Below, in pieces: positions 1 through 9,384 of a stretch of 64,000 nt of DNA (position 1 is the first letter of the stretch; each line of letters opens with the position of its first letter). The position numbers were made by a program, and so were the translations under genes. The notes beneath the pieces are model-generated. The model did no database searches, was not told the DNA's origin, and worked only from the letters and a program-made list of their open reading frames with translations. Source of the DNA: CALCHA01 sp035548175 (lineage in GTDB: Bacteria; Planctomycetota; Phycisphaerae; WQYP01); NCBI GenBank assembly GCA_035548175.1, contig DASZTO010000097.1, positions 62,001-126,000 of the forward strand, given 5' to 3'.

Positions 1-2
1 AT

Positions 3-557
3 GACGCCTCCACCGGCAAACTCGCCGGCGCGCTCCTCGGCCTCATCCTCCCCGGCACCTTCATCGCCGAAACCATGTTCTCCCTCGCACCGAACGCCTC
101 CAAGCAATGCCTCTGCCGCCTCCTCCTCGACGCCCACGCCGCCGGCCAACGACTCATCGACGTCCAAACCCCCCACCATCTCGACGAAACCGGTCTCCCG
201 CGCCAGCTCACCGGCAAGTCCCCGCACCCCTGTCTGCGCCTCGGTGAAGAACACTGGACCATCGCCCGCTTCCTGCGCATCTTCCAAACCGCCTGGCGCG
301 AGCAATTCTCCGGCGATCTCTCCACCTGGCTCGCCGCCGCCCAAATCCTCGCCGCCGCCCGCCGACCCCCCTGCATCCCCCCGGACAATTCGTCCCCCTC
401 GCACCCCATCACCGATGTCCCCGCCGATCTCCTGCGTGCCGCCGCCCACGCGCTCGGCCCCCATTTCCCCGCGGAAAATCCCCCCTTTCCCCCCTCAACG
501 ACCACCATCCCCGGGTCAGCCCGCACCCCCGGCGAGCCTCCCTCCTCCCCCTCATGA
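3..557 (+). CDS. aat: Leucyl/phenylalanyl-tRNA--protein transferase, 3' part
   Basis: This reading frame enters from the left edge, so the start is missing. The visible part reads GKLAGALLGLILPGTFIAE followed by TMFSLAPNASK, which matches the core of Aat, where a GES/AES-MFS...ASK block is typical. The family transfers Leu or Phe from charged tRNA to N-terminal Arg/Lys of proteins for the N-end rule degradation pathway in the cytoplasm. The later LIDVQTPHHLDETGLPR segment fits the usual second conserved block. After it there is an unusually long tail of roughly 110 residues, the last 60 of them Pro/Ser-rich. The identification rests on motif memory only, and the catalytic N-terminal half lies outside the window. 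Confidence 0.7.
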   Translation, partial: DASTGKLAGALLGLILPGTFIAETMFSLAPNASKQCLCRLLLDAHAAGQRLIDVQTPHHLDETGLPRQLTGKSPHPCLRLGEEHWTIARFLRIFQTAWREQFSGDLSTWLAAAQILAAARRPPCIPPDNSSPSHPITDVPADLLRAAAHALGPHFPAENPPFPPSTTTIPGSARTPGEPPSSPS

Positions 558-662
558 TCCGCCCTCACCCGCCGCCGCCCATGCCGGCCTCGACAGCTCT
601 TGCCAATGCCATTCAATGAGCTCCCTTCTTCAGGCCGATAACCCCTGTAAAGGAGCCCGCCC

Positions 663-3533
663 TTGTCCACCACCGCTCCCCTTGGCAGACCGCTCATCGT
701 GCGCGCCCGGCTACTCGCGCTCGCTCCGGCGTTCGCCGGCGCCGCCGTCTGTCTCCTCTCGCTCATCGTCCTGGCCGGTTGGCAGCTCGGCATCGAACGC
801 CTCAAACGCATCAGCCCCGAGTGGGTCGCCATGAACCCCACCACCGCCCTCTGCCTCCTCCTCGCCGGCATCGCCATCCTCCTGCTGATCTCCTTCCCCG
901 GCAACCGCCGCGCACAGCTCACCGTCCGCATCCTCGCCTCCCTCGTCGCCCTCTATGGCCTGCAACGCCTCCTCGCCCTCTTCGGCGGCCCCGATTTCCA
1001 GCTCGACACCCGCTTCTTCAACCTCGCCGTCGGCACCGACGCCATCACCGATGCCGCCACCCGCCTCAACCGCGTCGCCCCCAACACCGCCTTCCTCATG
1101 ACCCTCTCCAGCGCCGCCCTCTTCCTGTCCACTACCGAACGCTCCGCCCCGCGCCTCGCCGCCAAGGCCCTCGCCCTGCTCGCCGGCTTCATCGCCCTCA
1201 TCGGCATCCTCGGCTATCTCAACGGGCTCTCCTCCCTCTATCGCCCCACCGCACTCACCCCCATGGCGCTCCACACCGCCATCGGCTTCCTGCTCACCGC
1301 CGGCGCATTGCTCGCCCTGCGCGCGCCCGCCGCCGGGCCCTCCTCGGCAGCCTCCCAGGACCTCTCCGCCGTCCGCCGCAACATCGCTCTGGGGTTTGGC
1401 GCCGCGCTTTTCGTGCTGGCGCTCGTCGGCATCATCGCCAACGCCGGCATGCAGGCCCTCGTGCGCTACGCCCGCGACGCCGACGTCTCGCGCCGCCTTC
1501 AGACCGCCCTCGCCGATACCGCTCGCGCCGCCGCACAGCACCGCACCGAACAGCAGCTTTTCGCCCTCACCGGCGACCCCATCGACGCCGCACGCTATCA
1601 GGCCGCCGCCGCCGCCCTTCGCCTCCAGATCGCCGATCTCCAGCACGCATGCGCCGGCAATCCCACCCAGCAGCCCCGCGCCCTCGAACTCACCCCTCTC
1701 CTCGACACCCTCCTCGCCACGCCGCCCACCGACGCCCATCGCCAGCAGCTTCTCGCACAAGAGCTCTCGACACGCCTCGACGCCATGAGCGCCGCCGAAT
1801 CCGCGGGACAATCCCTGCGCGACCGCCAGTCCGCTCACAGTTACGACACCACCACCTTCGTCATCACCGTCGGCATCGCCCTGGCGTTTGCCCTGGTCGG
1901 AACCGCCGGCTGGCTCATCTCCCGCGACCTGCTCCTCAAGCAGCGCATCGCCGAGGAACTGCGCAACGCCCACCTCGCCGCCAACGCCGCCAGCGAAGCC
2001 AAGGGCGCCTTCCTCGCCAATATGTCCCACGAAATCCGCACCCCCATGAGCGCCATCATCGGATACGCCGACCTCATCCTCGATCCCCACCAGACCGCCG
2101 ACGACCGCGCCGAATACGTCAACACCATCCGTCGCAATGGCGAGCACCTCCTGCGCATCATCAACGACATCCTCGACCTCTCCAAAATCGAGGCCGGCAA
2201 ACTGGAAATCGAACGCACCGGCTTCTGCCCCTGCCAGGTCCTCAGCGACGTCGCCTCCCTCATGCGCGTCCGCGCCGCTGAAAAACGCCTCAAACTCGAC
2301 ATCCGCAACGAAGGCCCCATCCCCGCGCAGGTCCACGGAGATCCCGCTCGCCTCCGCCAGATCCTCATCAACCTCCTCGGCAACGCCATCAAGTTCACCG
2401 AGGACGGCTGGGTCCGCCTCATCATGAAACTCGATGAATCAGGCCCCGCTCCCCTCCTCCAATTCGACGTCATCGACACCGGCATCGGCATGTCCCGCGA
2501 AGAAGCCAACCGCCTCTTCCAGCCCTTCGTCCAGGCCGATGTCTCCACCACCCGCCGCTTCGGAGGCACCGGCCTCGGCCTGACCATCTGCAAACGCCTC
2601 GCCGAAATGCTCGGCGGAAACATCACCATCGACAGCGCCCCCAATCGCGGCAGCACCTTCACCCTCCGCATCGATCCCGGCCCCCTCGACGGCGTCCGCC
2701 GCCTTCAGAATTGCCGCGAAGCGCTCGCCGGCACCGACCGCCCCCAGTCCGCCGGCGCGCCCGCCTTCAACGCCCGCGTCCTGCTCGTTGACGATGGCGA
2801 AGACAACCGCCGCCTCCTCTCCCTCTACCTCGCCCGCGCCGGCGCCCAGGTCTCCCTCGCCGAAAACGGCCGCAGCGCCGTCGATCTCGCCCAGGCCGCC
2901 CTCGCCGCCGGAAAACCCTTCCACGTCATCCTCATGGACATGCAGATGCCTGTCCTCGATGGCTACGCCGCCGCCACCCTCCTGCGCGCCCAGGGCTATC
3001 AGCTCCCCATCATCGCCCTCACCGCCAACGCCATGGCCGAGGATTGCGACAAGTGCCTCTCCGCCGGATGCACCGACTACCTCAGCAAACCGGTCCGCCG
3101 CGAACGCCTCCTGCTCACCGTCGCCCGCCACCTTCCCCCGGAAGCACTGATCACATCTCCGCCCGCGCAGCCGTCGCTGCCCGCCCCCGCCGTTTCCGAT
3201 CCCATCACCAGCGACCTCACCGACGAGAGCCTCCGCCCGCTCCTCAACGCCTACCTGCATGACCTGCCCCACCGCGTCGCCGAGCTCGAAAACGCCCTCG
3301 CCCAGCGCGATCTCCAACGCCTCGCCTCCGAAATCCACAACCTCAAAGGCTCCGGCGGCCTCTATGGCCTCATGCCCATCAGCGCCGCCGCCACCACCGT
3401 CGAATCCTCCCTCAAGCAGCAGCGCCCCCTCGACGCCATCACCGCCCAGGTGCGCGACCTCATCGCCCTCATTCACCGTGTCCAGGGAGTTCCCCACGCG
3501 CCGGCCGCTACGCCCCCCGCGCCCCGCGACTGA
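663..3533 (+). CDS. Hybrid sensor histidine kinase with receiver and HPt domains
   Basis: This is a 956-residue membrane-bound phosphorelay protein. The N-terminal half has several hydrophobic helices (about 15-40, 60-80, 150-215), then a periplasmic CHASE3-like helical region (about 270-395) and another membrane helix. The HisKA domain has ANMSHEIRTPM with phospho-His 456, followed by a HATPase with the GTGLGL box. A receiver domain has phospho-Asp 759 in ILMDMQMP, and a C-terminal HPt domain has His 892 in IHNLKGSGG, so a four-step relay is encoded in one chain. The TTG start is chosen because AAAGGAG at 649-655 sits 7 bases upstream. The input signal is unknown and no cognate regulator is adjacent. 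It ends directly against hisF, tail to tail. Confidence 0.93.
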   Translation: MSTTAPLGRPLIVRARLLALAPAFAGAAVCLLSLIVLAGWQLGIERLKRISPEWVAMNPTTALCLLLAGIAILLLISFPGNRRAQLTVRILASLVALYGLQRLLALFGGPDFQLDTRFFNLAVGTDAITDAATRLNRVAPNTAFLMTLSSAALFLSTTERSAPRLAAKALALLAGFIALIGILGYLNGLSSLYRPTALTPMALHTAIGFLLTAGALLALRAPAAGPSSAASQDLSAVRRNIALGFGAALFVLALVGIIANAGMQALVRYARDADVSRRLQTALADTARAAAQHRTEQQLFALTGDPIDAARYQAAAAALRLQIADLQHACAGNPTQQPRALELTPLLDTLLATPPTDAHRQQLLAQELSTRLDAMSAAESAGQSLRDRQSAHSYDTTTFVITVGIALAFALVGTAGWLISRDLLLKQRIAEELRNAHLAANAASEAKGAFLANMSHEIRTPMSAIIGYADLILDPHQTADDRAEYVNTIRRNGEHLLRIINDILDLSKIEAGKLEIERTGFCPCQVLSDVASLMRVRAAEKRLKLDIRNEGPIPAQVHGDPARLRQILINLLGNAIKFTEDGWVRLIMKLDESGPAPLLQFDVIDTGIGMSREEANRLFQPFVQADVSTTRRFGGTGLGLTICKRLAEMLGGNITIDSAPNRGSTFTLRIDPGPLDGVRRLQNCREALAGTDRPQSAGAPAFNARVLLVDDGEDNRRLLSLYLARAGAQVSLAENGRSAVDLAQAALAAGKPFHVILMDMQMPVLDGYAAATLLRAQGYQLPIIALTANAMAEDCDKCLSAGCTDYLSKPVRRERLLLTVARHLPPEALITSPPAQPSLPAPAVSDPITSDLTDESLRPLLNAYLHDLPHRVAELENALAQRDLQRLASEIHNLKGSGGLYGLMPISAAATTVESSLKQQRPLDAITAQVRDLIALIHRVQGVPHAPAATPPAPRD

Positions 3534-4304
3534 TCACCGCCGCACCGCCACCCCGTGCTCCGCCAGATACGCCTTCACCTGCTCCACGCTGTACGTGCGA
3601 AAGTGAAAAATCGACGCCGCCAGCGCCGCGTCCGCTTTCCCCTCCTGCAGCACCCGCAGCATATGCTCCGGCGACCCCGCGCCGCCGCTGGCCACCACCG
3701 GTATCGTCACCGCCGACGACACCGCCGCCGTCATCTCCAGGTCATACCCCGTCTGCATCCCATCCGCATTCATTACATTCAGCACGATCTCCCCCGCTCC
3801 CAGCTTTTCCGCTTCCTCCACCCACCGCATCACCTCGATCCCCGTATCCACACGCCCCCCATTCACAAACACATGCCAATCGTCGCGCCCGCCATCGCCC
3901 CGCACCCGGTTCGCATCCAACCCCAGCACCGTCGCGCACCGCCCGAACTTTTCCGAAATCTCCCGGATGAGCTCCGGACGCTTCACCGCCGCCGAATTCA
4001 CGCTCACCTTCTCCGCCCCCGCCTGAATCAGCCGCGTCGCATCCTCGAGGGTCCGAATCCCCCCGCCCACCGTGATCGGCATAAACACGTTGTCCGCCAC
4101 CCGCCGCACCACCTCCGCCATGATCCCCCGCCCCTCATGGCTGGCCGTAATGTCATAAAACACCAGCTCATCCGCATGTCCGCGATCATAAAAAACCGCC
4201 TGCTCGATCGGATCCCCCGCATCCACATGATCAAAAAACTTCACCCCCTTGACCACGCGCCCCCGATCGACATCCAGACAAGGAATAATACGTTTCGCCA
4301 GCAT
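3534..4304 (-). CDS. hisF: Imidazole glycerol phosphate synthase cyclase subunit
   Basis: HisF is the cyclase half of IGP synthase. With HisH it converts PRFAR and ammonia to imidazole glycerol phosphate and AICAR in histidine synthesis. The 256-residue length is normal for the family. The start MLAKRIIPCLDVDRGRVVKG carries the catalytic Asp at position 11, and the second catalytic Asp lies in VLGLDANRVRG. The half-barrel phosphate-binding segments VGGGIRT and VASGGAGSPEHM are present. An upstream in-frame extension of 53 codons looks non-coding, so the start at 4304 is preferred. No other his gene is nearby. Its stop abuts the stop of the convergent kinase gene with no spacer. Confidence 0.95.
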   Translation of the reverse strand: MLAKRIIPCLDVDRGRVVKGVKFFDHVDAGDPIEQAVFYDRGHADELVFYDITASHEGRGIMAEVVRRVADNVFMPITVGGGIRTLEDATRLIQAGAEKVSVNSAAVKRPELIREISEKFGRCATVLGLDANRVRGDGGRDDWHVFVNGGRVDTGIEVMRWVEEAEKLGAGEIVLNVMNADGMQTGYDLEMTAAVSSAVTIPVVASGGAGSPEHMLRVLQEGKADAALAASIFHFRTYSVEQVKAYLAEHGVAVRR

Positions 4305-4452
4305 CAGCTTATTGTAGGAGAGCCCCAGCCCCAACGCGAGGCGATCGCCGCCTGTTGTCGACATTTGCTTGCCGGGAATCCTCCCTATTAAAATTTTTTG
4401 GATGCAACATCCGCCTGACCACCTCCCACCGCCCGTCGCTGACGCTCCGCAA

Positions 4453-5727
4453 ATGCCTACCATCGTGATGATCCAGGATGGGTCGCGCCTCCATTACGCA
4501 ATCCCCATTGCGCTCCAGCAGCAGCATCTGCTCGAACGGATGTTCTGCACCTGGTACGCCCCGCCCCATTCCTTCAAGAGCGTCGTCGCACGTACAGTCC
4601 GTCTCCTGAAACCCGACCTCGGCACTCGAATGCTCGAGCGCTACTCGCCCCACCTTGCTCGCTCCCGCATCTTCACCAGTGCGATGCTCGAATGGAGCTT
4701 GCGAGCTGCTCGAAAGAAATTCTCCTCCGATCGCGAGTACTGGCATTGGGCTTCAAGTCGCGAGGCCGCGTGGATTCGCCGCAAGGGTTTCGGCAACGCC
4801 CGTGCGCTGTTCGGGTTTATCCGCAATATCGATCCGGATCTCTGCGCCTACGCCCGATCGAAAGGATTGATGACTATCGGCGATCAGATCATCGCGCCTT
4901 ATTCCGTCGAGGCGGCTGAAGAATCCCTCCAGCGACAGCGCTTCGGTGATTGGTCCCCCGCGGCGCCCGATCCGACCGAAGCCGAATGGCAGTCCTTCGA
5001 AATGCGCACCTGGCAGAACCTCGACCACTTCACCTGCGCCTCCGACTACGTGCGCCAGGGCCTCATAAGCAACGGCATTCCCGCGGAACGCATCTCCGTC
5101 ATCCCTTACCCCGTCGATACCACCGACTTTCCCTTCGTCGACCGTCATGATCGCACGGGGGCCCCGACGGTCGGCTTCGTCGGCGCTGTGTCCCTGCGCA
5201 AGGGCGCCCCCTATTTCCTTCAACTCGCCCGCCGGTTCGCACCTGACCAGGCGCGCTTCGTCATGGTCGGACCTCTTCATATCCATGCCGATGCCCTTGC
5301 CGTCCATGCTCGAAATGTCGAGATGACAGGCTCCGTGCGCCGCTCGCAGATTCCCGCAATCCTGGCTTCCTTCGACATCCTTTATTTCCCCACCACCTGC
5401 GAAGGCTCGGCCGGAGCGCTCATCGAAGCCATGGCTACCGGATTGCCCGTGGTCACGTCGCCGAATTCGGGGACCGTCGCGCGACACGGAGAGGAGGGTT
5501 TTATCTGCCCCTACGACGACATTGACGCCGCCGAACACCACCTGCGCGAGCTCATCGACAATCGCGAATCTCGCCTTGCCATGGGTCTGGCTGCGAGAAG
5601 ACGCATCCAGTCCCTCTCCGTAGCGGCTTATGGTGAAAGCTTTGCGAAGATCTTCCGCCAACTCGTCGACGGTTGTCCTGGCCGTGCCCCGGTCCATGAT
5701 GCGATCACCCAGCCATCCGACCGATAA
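4453..5727 (+). CDS. GT4-family glycosyltransferase
   Basis: A 424-residue GT-B fold transferase, probably adding a sugar from a nucleotide donor to a growing surface glycan at the cytoplasmic face. The second Rossmann half shows GFVGAVSLRKGAPYFLQLAR, then PTTCEGSAGALIEAMATGLP and VVTSPNSGTVARHGEEGFI, which is the donor-binding E-x7-E region of GT4 enzymes. The start MPTIVMIQDGSRLHYAIP is preferred because the Rossmann strand begins there; the frame stays open to 4369 and another ATG lies at 4402. It is the first gene of the polysaccharide cluster, divergent from hisF with about 150 bases between. Acceptor and donor cannot be told from sequence. Confidence 0.85.
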   Translation: MPTIVMIQDGSRLHYAIPIALQQQHLLERMFCTWYAPPHSFKSVVARTVRLLKPDLGTRMLERYSPHLARSRIFTSAMLEWSLRAARKKFSSDREYWHWASSREAAWIRRKGFGNARALFGFIRNIDPDLCAYARSKGLMTIGDQIIAPYSVEAAEESLQRQRFGDWSPAAPDPTEAEWQSFEMRTWQNLDHFTCASDYVRQGLISNGIPAERISVIPYPVDTTDFPFVDRHDRTGAPTVGFVGAVSLRKGAPYFLQLARRFAPDQARFVMVGPLHIHADALAVHARNVEMTGSVRRSQIPAILASFDILYFPTTCEGSAGALIEAMATGLPVVTSPNSGTVARHGEEGFICPYDDIDAAEHHLRELIDNRESRLAMGLAARRRIQSLSVAAYGESFAKIFRQLVDGCPGRAPVHDAITQPSDR

Positions 5728-5765
5728 TCCGGCACGTATCCTGCCCGTCCGCACCTTTTCATTCG

Positions 5766-5795
5766 TTTTGGATGCCGTTGACCGCTTGCTATAGT
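5766..5795 (+). promoter_or_regulatory. Candidate sigma70-type promoter for the polymerase-like gene
   Basis: TTTTGG at 5766-5771 and TATAGT at 5790-5795 are separated by 18 bases. The -10 is good and the -35 is weak. It lies about 120 bases before the likely ATG. Inferred by eye only. Confidence 0.3.
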
Positions 5796-5914
5796 GGCCT
5801 GATAACACGGCCCTATTCCATGAACCGCTCTCATCGGCCCGGGACGCCTAGCCGATCATCATGAGGGCAGAATCGACGCGTTCCGCTCGGCCCCCAGTGA
5901 GGCTCGCACCCACA

Positions 5915-7234
5915 ATGTCCCATTCCCTGTTCGTTATGGCGGTCTTTGCATCCATCATATTGCTCGTCCCCGCTGCGCTTTATGTCGGGGGCGTGATTAA
6001 GGATACCTTCCATCCCGTCTTGTTCTTCGGCACCCTTTCCTTCTTCATCGCGGTCTATGGGATTTTCGCGAACGGCGACTCCACCCAACGCTTCGTCGCC
6101 GCGGACGATGTCATCTTCTACCTCACCATCGTCCTGCTTGCCTTTGCCGGGTTCGTCGCAGGCTGGATCTGGGCCATCCGACGCGAACGTCGTTCACCCG
6201 AGGCCATCCCCGCCCCCTCCGCTTACCGTCCCTCCCTGTTGTTCGTGTGGTCGCTTCTGTTTACGGGTGTCGGTGTCACCGCCGCTATGTTCACACGCAA
6301 CGATTTCACCGTCACAGGTTACGTGCGCGACTTTGGCACCCTCTGGATCGTCGGGGCGCTGCTCGCCATTCAAAGCGCGCTGCTCCTGCCAACACTCCGC
6401 GTCGCCGCCATCGCCGTTGTGGCCGTCTGCCTCATTCCCCCCATCGACCGCTTTCTCTCCTATGGGCAGCGCGGCGACACCTTCCGCATCGCCATGCTCG
6501 TCATTCCCTTTTTCCTGTTCTATAGACGGCGTCCCCCACGCGGCATCTTTATCCCCTGCGCCCTGCTGCTCGCGGTCGTCCTGGCTACCCTCGTCCAGAC
6601 CCGCACCCTCGTCGGCCGCGGCGAGGCCCGTAACCGCATCGATGCCCTCACCAAGGTCATCCCCTCCTTCTTCGACGGCGTCAACCGCAAACCCTCGCAA
6701 GGCGCTGACGAATACATCTTCGGCACCGCCATGGTCGCCACCGCACGCCAAACCGGCGTCTACGACAACGGCGTCGGCTTCCTCTACAATACCGCCGTTC
6801 GATTCCTCCCCAAGGAATACTTCGATAAAGACCCCCTCTACACCCGCTGGGCCATCGTCAACTACATTCCCTATGTCTCCGGCTACGCCGGTTATGCCAT
6901 CCCGGGCGGCGCGGCGCCCTCCGGGTTCGCCCACGCCTTCGTCGAATTCTGGTGGTTTTTCCCCCTCTTTTGGATGTTCTACGGGTTCGTCTCCCGCCGC
7001 ATCTATCTGCGCTCGCTGACCGGAGATCTGGCCCAGCAGGGCTACTTCGTCGCCTACTTCGTGATCACCCTCTATCTCGTCGCCCAGGACCTTTACCCCT
7101 TCACCATGCAGATCCTCTATACCATCCCGGCGCTCTGGCTCGCCTATCGAACGGCACGCGCCCCCCAGGCACACGCAGAGCATCAGCCCTTCGATCTCCA
7201 ACAACCTTCTATTGCCGAATTTGTCCCGACTTAA
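5915..7234 (+). CDS. Multi-pass membrane protein, O-antigen polymerase-like
   Basis: About 439 residues with roughly ten to twelve hydrophobic segments and a large hydrophilic loop in the second half that contains YIFGTAMVATARQTGVYDNG and GYAIPGGAAPSGFAHAF before two more helices. This topology and the position among glycosyltransferases and a flippase fit a Wzy/oligosaccharide repeat-unit polymerase, which joins lipid-linked repeat units in the periplasm. No diagnostic motif is conserved enough to prove it. The start at 5915 (MSHSLFVMAVFAS) puts the first helix at the N-terminus; an alternative ATG at 5861 adds 18 residues. Its stop overlaps that of the convergent transferase gene in a shared TTAA. 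Confidence 0.7.
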   Translation: MSHSLFVMAVFASIILLVPAALYVGGVIKDTFHPVLFFGTLSFFIAVYGIFANGDSTQRFVAADDVIFYLTIVLLAFAGFVAGWIWAIRRERRSPEAIPAPSAYRPSLLFVWSLLFTGVGVTAAMFTRNDFTVTGYVRDFGTLWIVGALLAIQSALLLPTLRVAAIAVVAVCLIPPIDRFLSYGQRGDTFRIAMLVIPFFLFYRRRPPRGIFIPCALLLAVVLATLVQTRTLVGRGEARNRIDALTKVIPSFFDGVNRKPSQGADEYIFGTAMVATARQTGVYDNGVGFLYNTAVRFLPKEYFDKDPLYTRWAIVNYIPYVSGYAGYAIPGGAAPSGFAHAFVEFWWFFPLFWMFYGFVSRRIYLRSLTGDLAQQGYFVAYFVITLYLVAQDLYPFTMQILYTIPALWLAYRTARAPQAHAEHQPFDLQQPSIAEFVPT

Positions 7235-8418
7235 CCATCGCCACATTCGCTTACGCCGCACGTTTGCTGCACGTAATCCAGATACCATTTCGCCTGCGCT
7301 GCGAGCGAGAATTGCTTCAATGCTCGCTGGCGCGCCGCGGCTCCCATGCAGGCCCACTTTTCATGGTCAGCCAACGCACGCTGTATGCCCTCTGCAAAAT
7401 CCGCGAGTGTGGCCGCCGCGATATGCCAGCCTGAAATGCGGTCCTCCACCGTCTCTGCCGGACCCCCGAGTGCATGCACGAGTACCGGCTTGCCCATCAT
7501 CATCGCTTCCACCACCGACAGGCCAAATGGTTCCGCGTCTATGCGCGCATTGACTGCCACGTCCGCCATCGCCAAATACCGCTCCGGCTCGCCGGTTCGC
7601 GGCACGCAATGCACACGGTGGCCCATCCCCAGCGCCAGCGCCCGCGCGGCTAGCCGATCGACCTCCAGCGATCCCGTCTCAGCCCCGACGAGCATGAGAT
7701 GCTCGTCTCCACGTCCAGCCCTTTGCAGTGCTTCTAGGAACATCCCCTGTCCCTTGGTCGGATCGACTCGCGCCACGATGACGAAAACTGGCGCGTCCGC
7801 TGGTATCCCCATGCTCCCACGGTCCACTGCCACGACGCGCGCCGGATCGAACCGTTCCTCGTCGACCCCCAAGTACATCACCTGCACCGGCCGTCCCACC
7901 TCGCCCAGCGACTCCGCCGTGTATCGGCTGTTCGCCAACGTATGCAGACGGCCCCGCCGAATCAGCCGCCCATGAAGCCGGCGGTTCAAATCCCATGCAT
8001 ACCCGCTTCCCACGACCGCCGTCATTTCCCAGAAACAGGGAACCACCAGCTCTCTCGCGGCCCGCGCCACACCCGGCAAAATATTCTTATCGAGAACATG
8101 CACCGCCATCGGCTGCCGCCGCGCAATCTCCTTCGCAACTGCCCGCCGAATCGTCCCCTGGTGCCCCAGCAGCCGGAGCAACTGCCACCCGCGCCCGACT
8201 CGCGAACGCGCCAGATGCATCCCGGGCGAATCCCCCAGACCCATGCAGCTCACCGGCAACCCCGCCGCGCGAAGTTCTTCCGTGCATCCCCCCTCCAGCA
8301 AACTCACCGCCTCCGCCTCCCACCCCGCCGCACGCACGCCAGACATCAGCGACACAATTGCCCGCCGCTCCCCATACACCTCCCCGCCGTTAATGATCCA
8401 CAGAATGCGCTTGTTCAT
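7231..8418 (-). CDS. GT4-family glycosyltransferase
   Basis: A 395-residue GT-B transferase. The N-terminus MNKRILWIINGGEVYGERR contains the glycine-rich acceptor-side loop. The second half has VIVARVDPTKGQGMFLEAL, CVPRTGEPERYLAMADVAV and EPFGLSVVEAMMMGKPVLVH, the GT4 donor-binding region with its Glu pair. It starts inside the end of the upstream GT2 gene through an ATGA overlap (8415-8418), so the two are probably translationally coupled and act on the same glycan. The start at 8418 is chosen over an upstream extension because of this overlap and the clean first beta strand. The sugar specificity is unknown. Confidence 0.88.
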   Translation of the reverse strand: MNKRILWIINGGEVYGERRAIVSLMSGVRAAGWEAEAVSLLEGGCTEELRAAGLPVSCMGLGDSPGMHLARSRVGRGWQLLRLLGHQGTIRRAVAKEIARRQPMAVHVLDKNILPGVARAARELVVPCFWEMTAVVGSGYAWDLNRRLHGRLIRRGRLHTLANSRYTAESLGEVGRPVQVMYLGVDEERFDPARVVAVDRGSMGIPADAPVFVIVARVDPTKGQGMFLEALQRAGRGDEHLMLVGAETGSLEVDRLAARALALGMGHRVHCVPRTGEPERYLAMADVAVNARIDAEPFGLSVVEAMMMGKPVLVHALGGPAETVEDRISGWHIAAATLADFAEGIQRALADHEKWACMGAAARQRALKQFSLAAQAKWYLDYVQQTCGVSECGDG

Positions 8419-9383
8419 TTCCCGTCTTGCCCCAGGTGTAGTGCACGCCTCGCCACCGCACGGGGAAGCACTGCCAGCGCCGGCAGCGCCGCGAGAAAAC
8501 TCCATCGGCCCTGCGACAGTTGGTGTCGCAGTTCACGAGCATACATGCCCAGTGCCCGTAAGCGCTTTCCTGCAAGGATCTGCTGTGCCATCGCCGATCT
8601 GCCGAAATACGCCAGGAATGCCTCCAGGTCGGCCGCACCGTGTTCCTTGCTCCGGAGCTGTGCAAACGCCCCACTCCGATCCAATTGCCGCAAACAATGC
8701 ACGCCTTGATACCAGTATTCTGCCCCGGATGAATAGTTCGCCGCATGCCAGCGGTATATCATCAGTATCGCGTCGCCCGCAACTCCCAATTTACCCCGCC
8801 CCAGCAACCCCAGATGCACCTGCTGGTCTTCAATGCATTTCCTCCTTTCCCCGTAACGCAACCCCGCAGCGCGGGCTTTCTCGAACATCATTGATGATGA
8901 ACAAAAAAGCATCGCGCCCCTTGTCGTCTGCAGCAACGGCCGTTCGACAATCCCACCCGCCCCGACCAGCTCCCGCTCAAACGTCCACTTCTCCGGCGCT
9001 GTCGACATTGCCCACGGCACCGTCACGATGGAACATTCCGGATGCGCTTGGGCATAAGCCATCTGCACTTCCAGTTTGCGAGGCATCCACAAGTCATCAT
9101 GGTCCAGCAATGCAATGTATTTTCCCTTCGCTTCGTCGATACCGCGGTTGCGCGCCGGGCCGATTCCGCCATTTTCCTGCGTGATGACGCGCAACCGCGG
9201 ATCGCTCACCTCGCTAGCAAGGCGAGCCGATGTGTCGTCCGTGCTCCCGTCATTGATGACGATGACCTCGAAGTCCGTGAACGTCTGGGTAAAAACCGTA
9301 CCCAGAGTTTCCAAAAGCATCTGTGGCGCGTTGTAGGTCGGAATGACCACCGATACCGCGGGCGATGGAACAGTGCTCGTCAC
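8415..9383 (-). CDS. GT2-family glycosyltransferase
   Basis: A GT-A fold inverting transferase of about 322 residues. Early motifs are VSVVIPTYNAPQ, VIVINDGSTDDT and IALLDHDDLW, the last carrying the metal-binding D-x-D. The start is uncertain. GTG at 9383 has GGAAG eight bases upstream and begins one base after the upstream stop; ATG at 9434 would overlap that gene by 50 bases and has no ribosome site. The C-terminal 110 residues are basic and helical, with no membrane span. It lies in a tight run flippase, methyltransferase, GT2, GT4, which fits one operon for a glycan repeat unit. Confidence 0.85.
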   Translation of the reverse strand: MTSTVPSPAVSVVIPTYNAPQMLLETLGTVFTQTFTDFEVIVINDGSTDDTSARLASEVSDPRLRVITQENGGIGPARNRGIDEAKGKYIALLDHDDLWMPRKLEVQMAYAQAHPECSIVTVPWAMSTAPEKWTFERELVGAGGIVERPLLQTTRGAMLFCSSSMMFEKARAAGLRYGERRKCIEDQQVHLGLLGRGKLGVAGDAILMIYRWHAANYSSGAEYWYQGVHCLRQLDRSGAFAQLRSKEHGAADLEAFLAYFGRSAMAQQILAGKRLRALGMYARELRHQLSQGRWSFLAALPALAVLPRAVARRALHLGQDGK

Positions 9384-9384
9384 G

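Noticed and set aside
711..2336. A 541-codon minus-strand frame rich in Gly, Glu and Asp
   Set aside because: Antisense of the histidine kinase, whose motifs are all in the plus frame.
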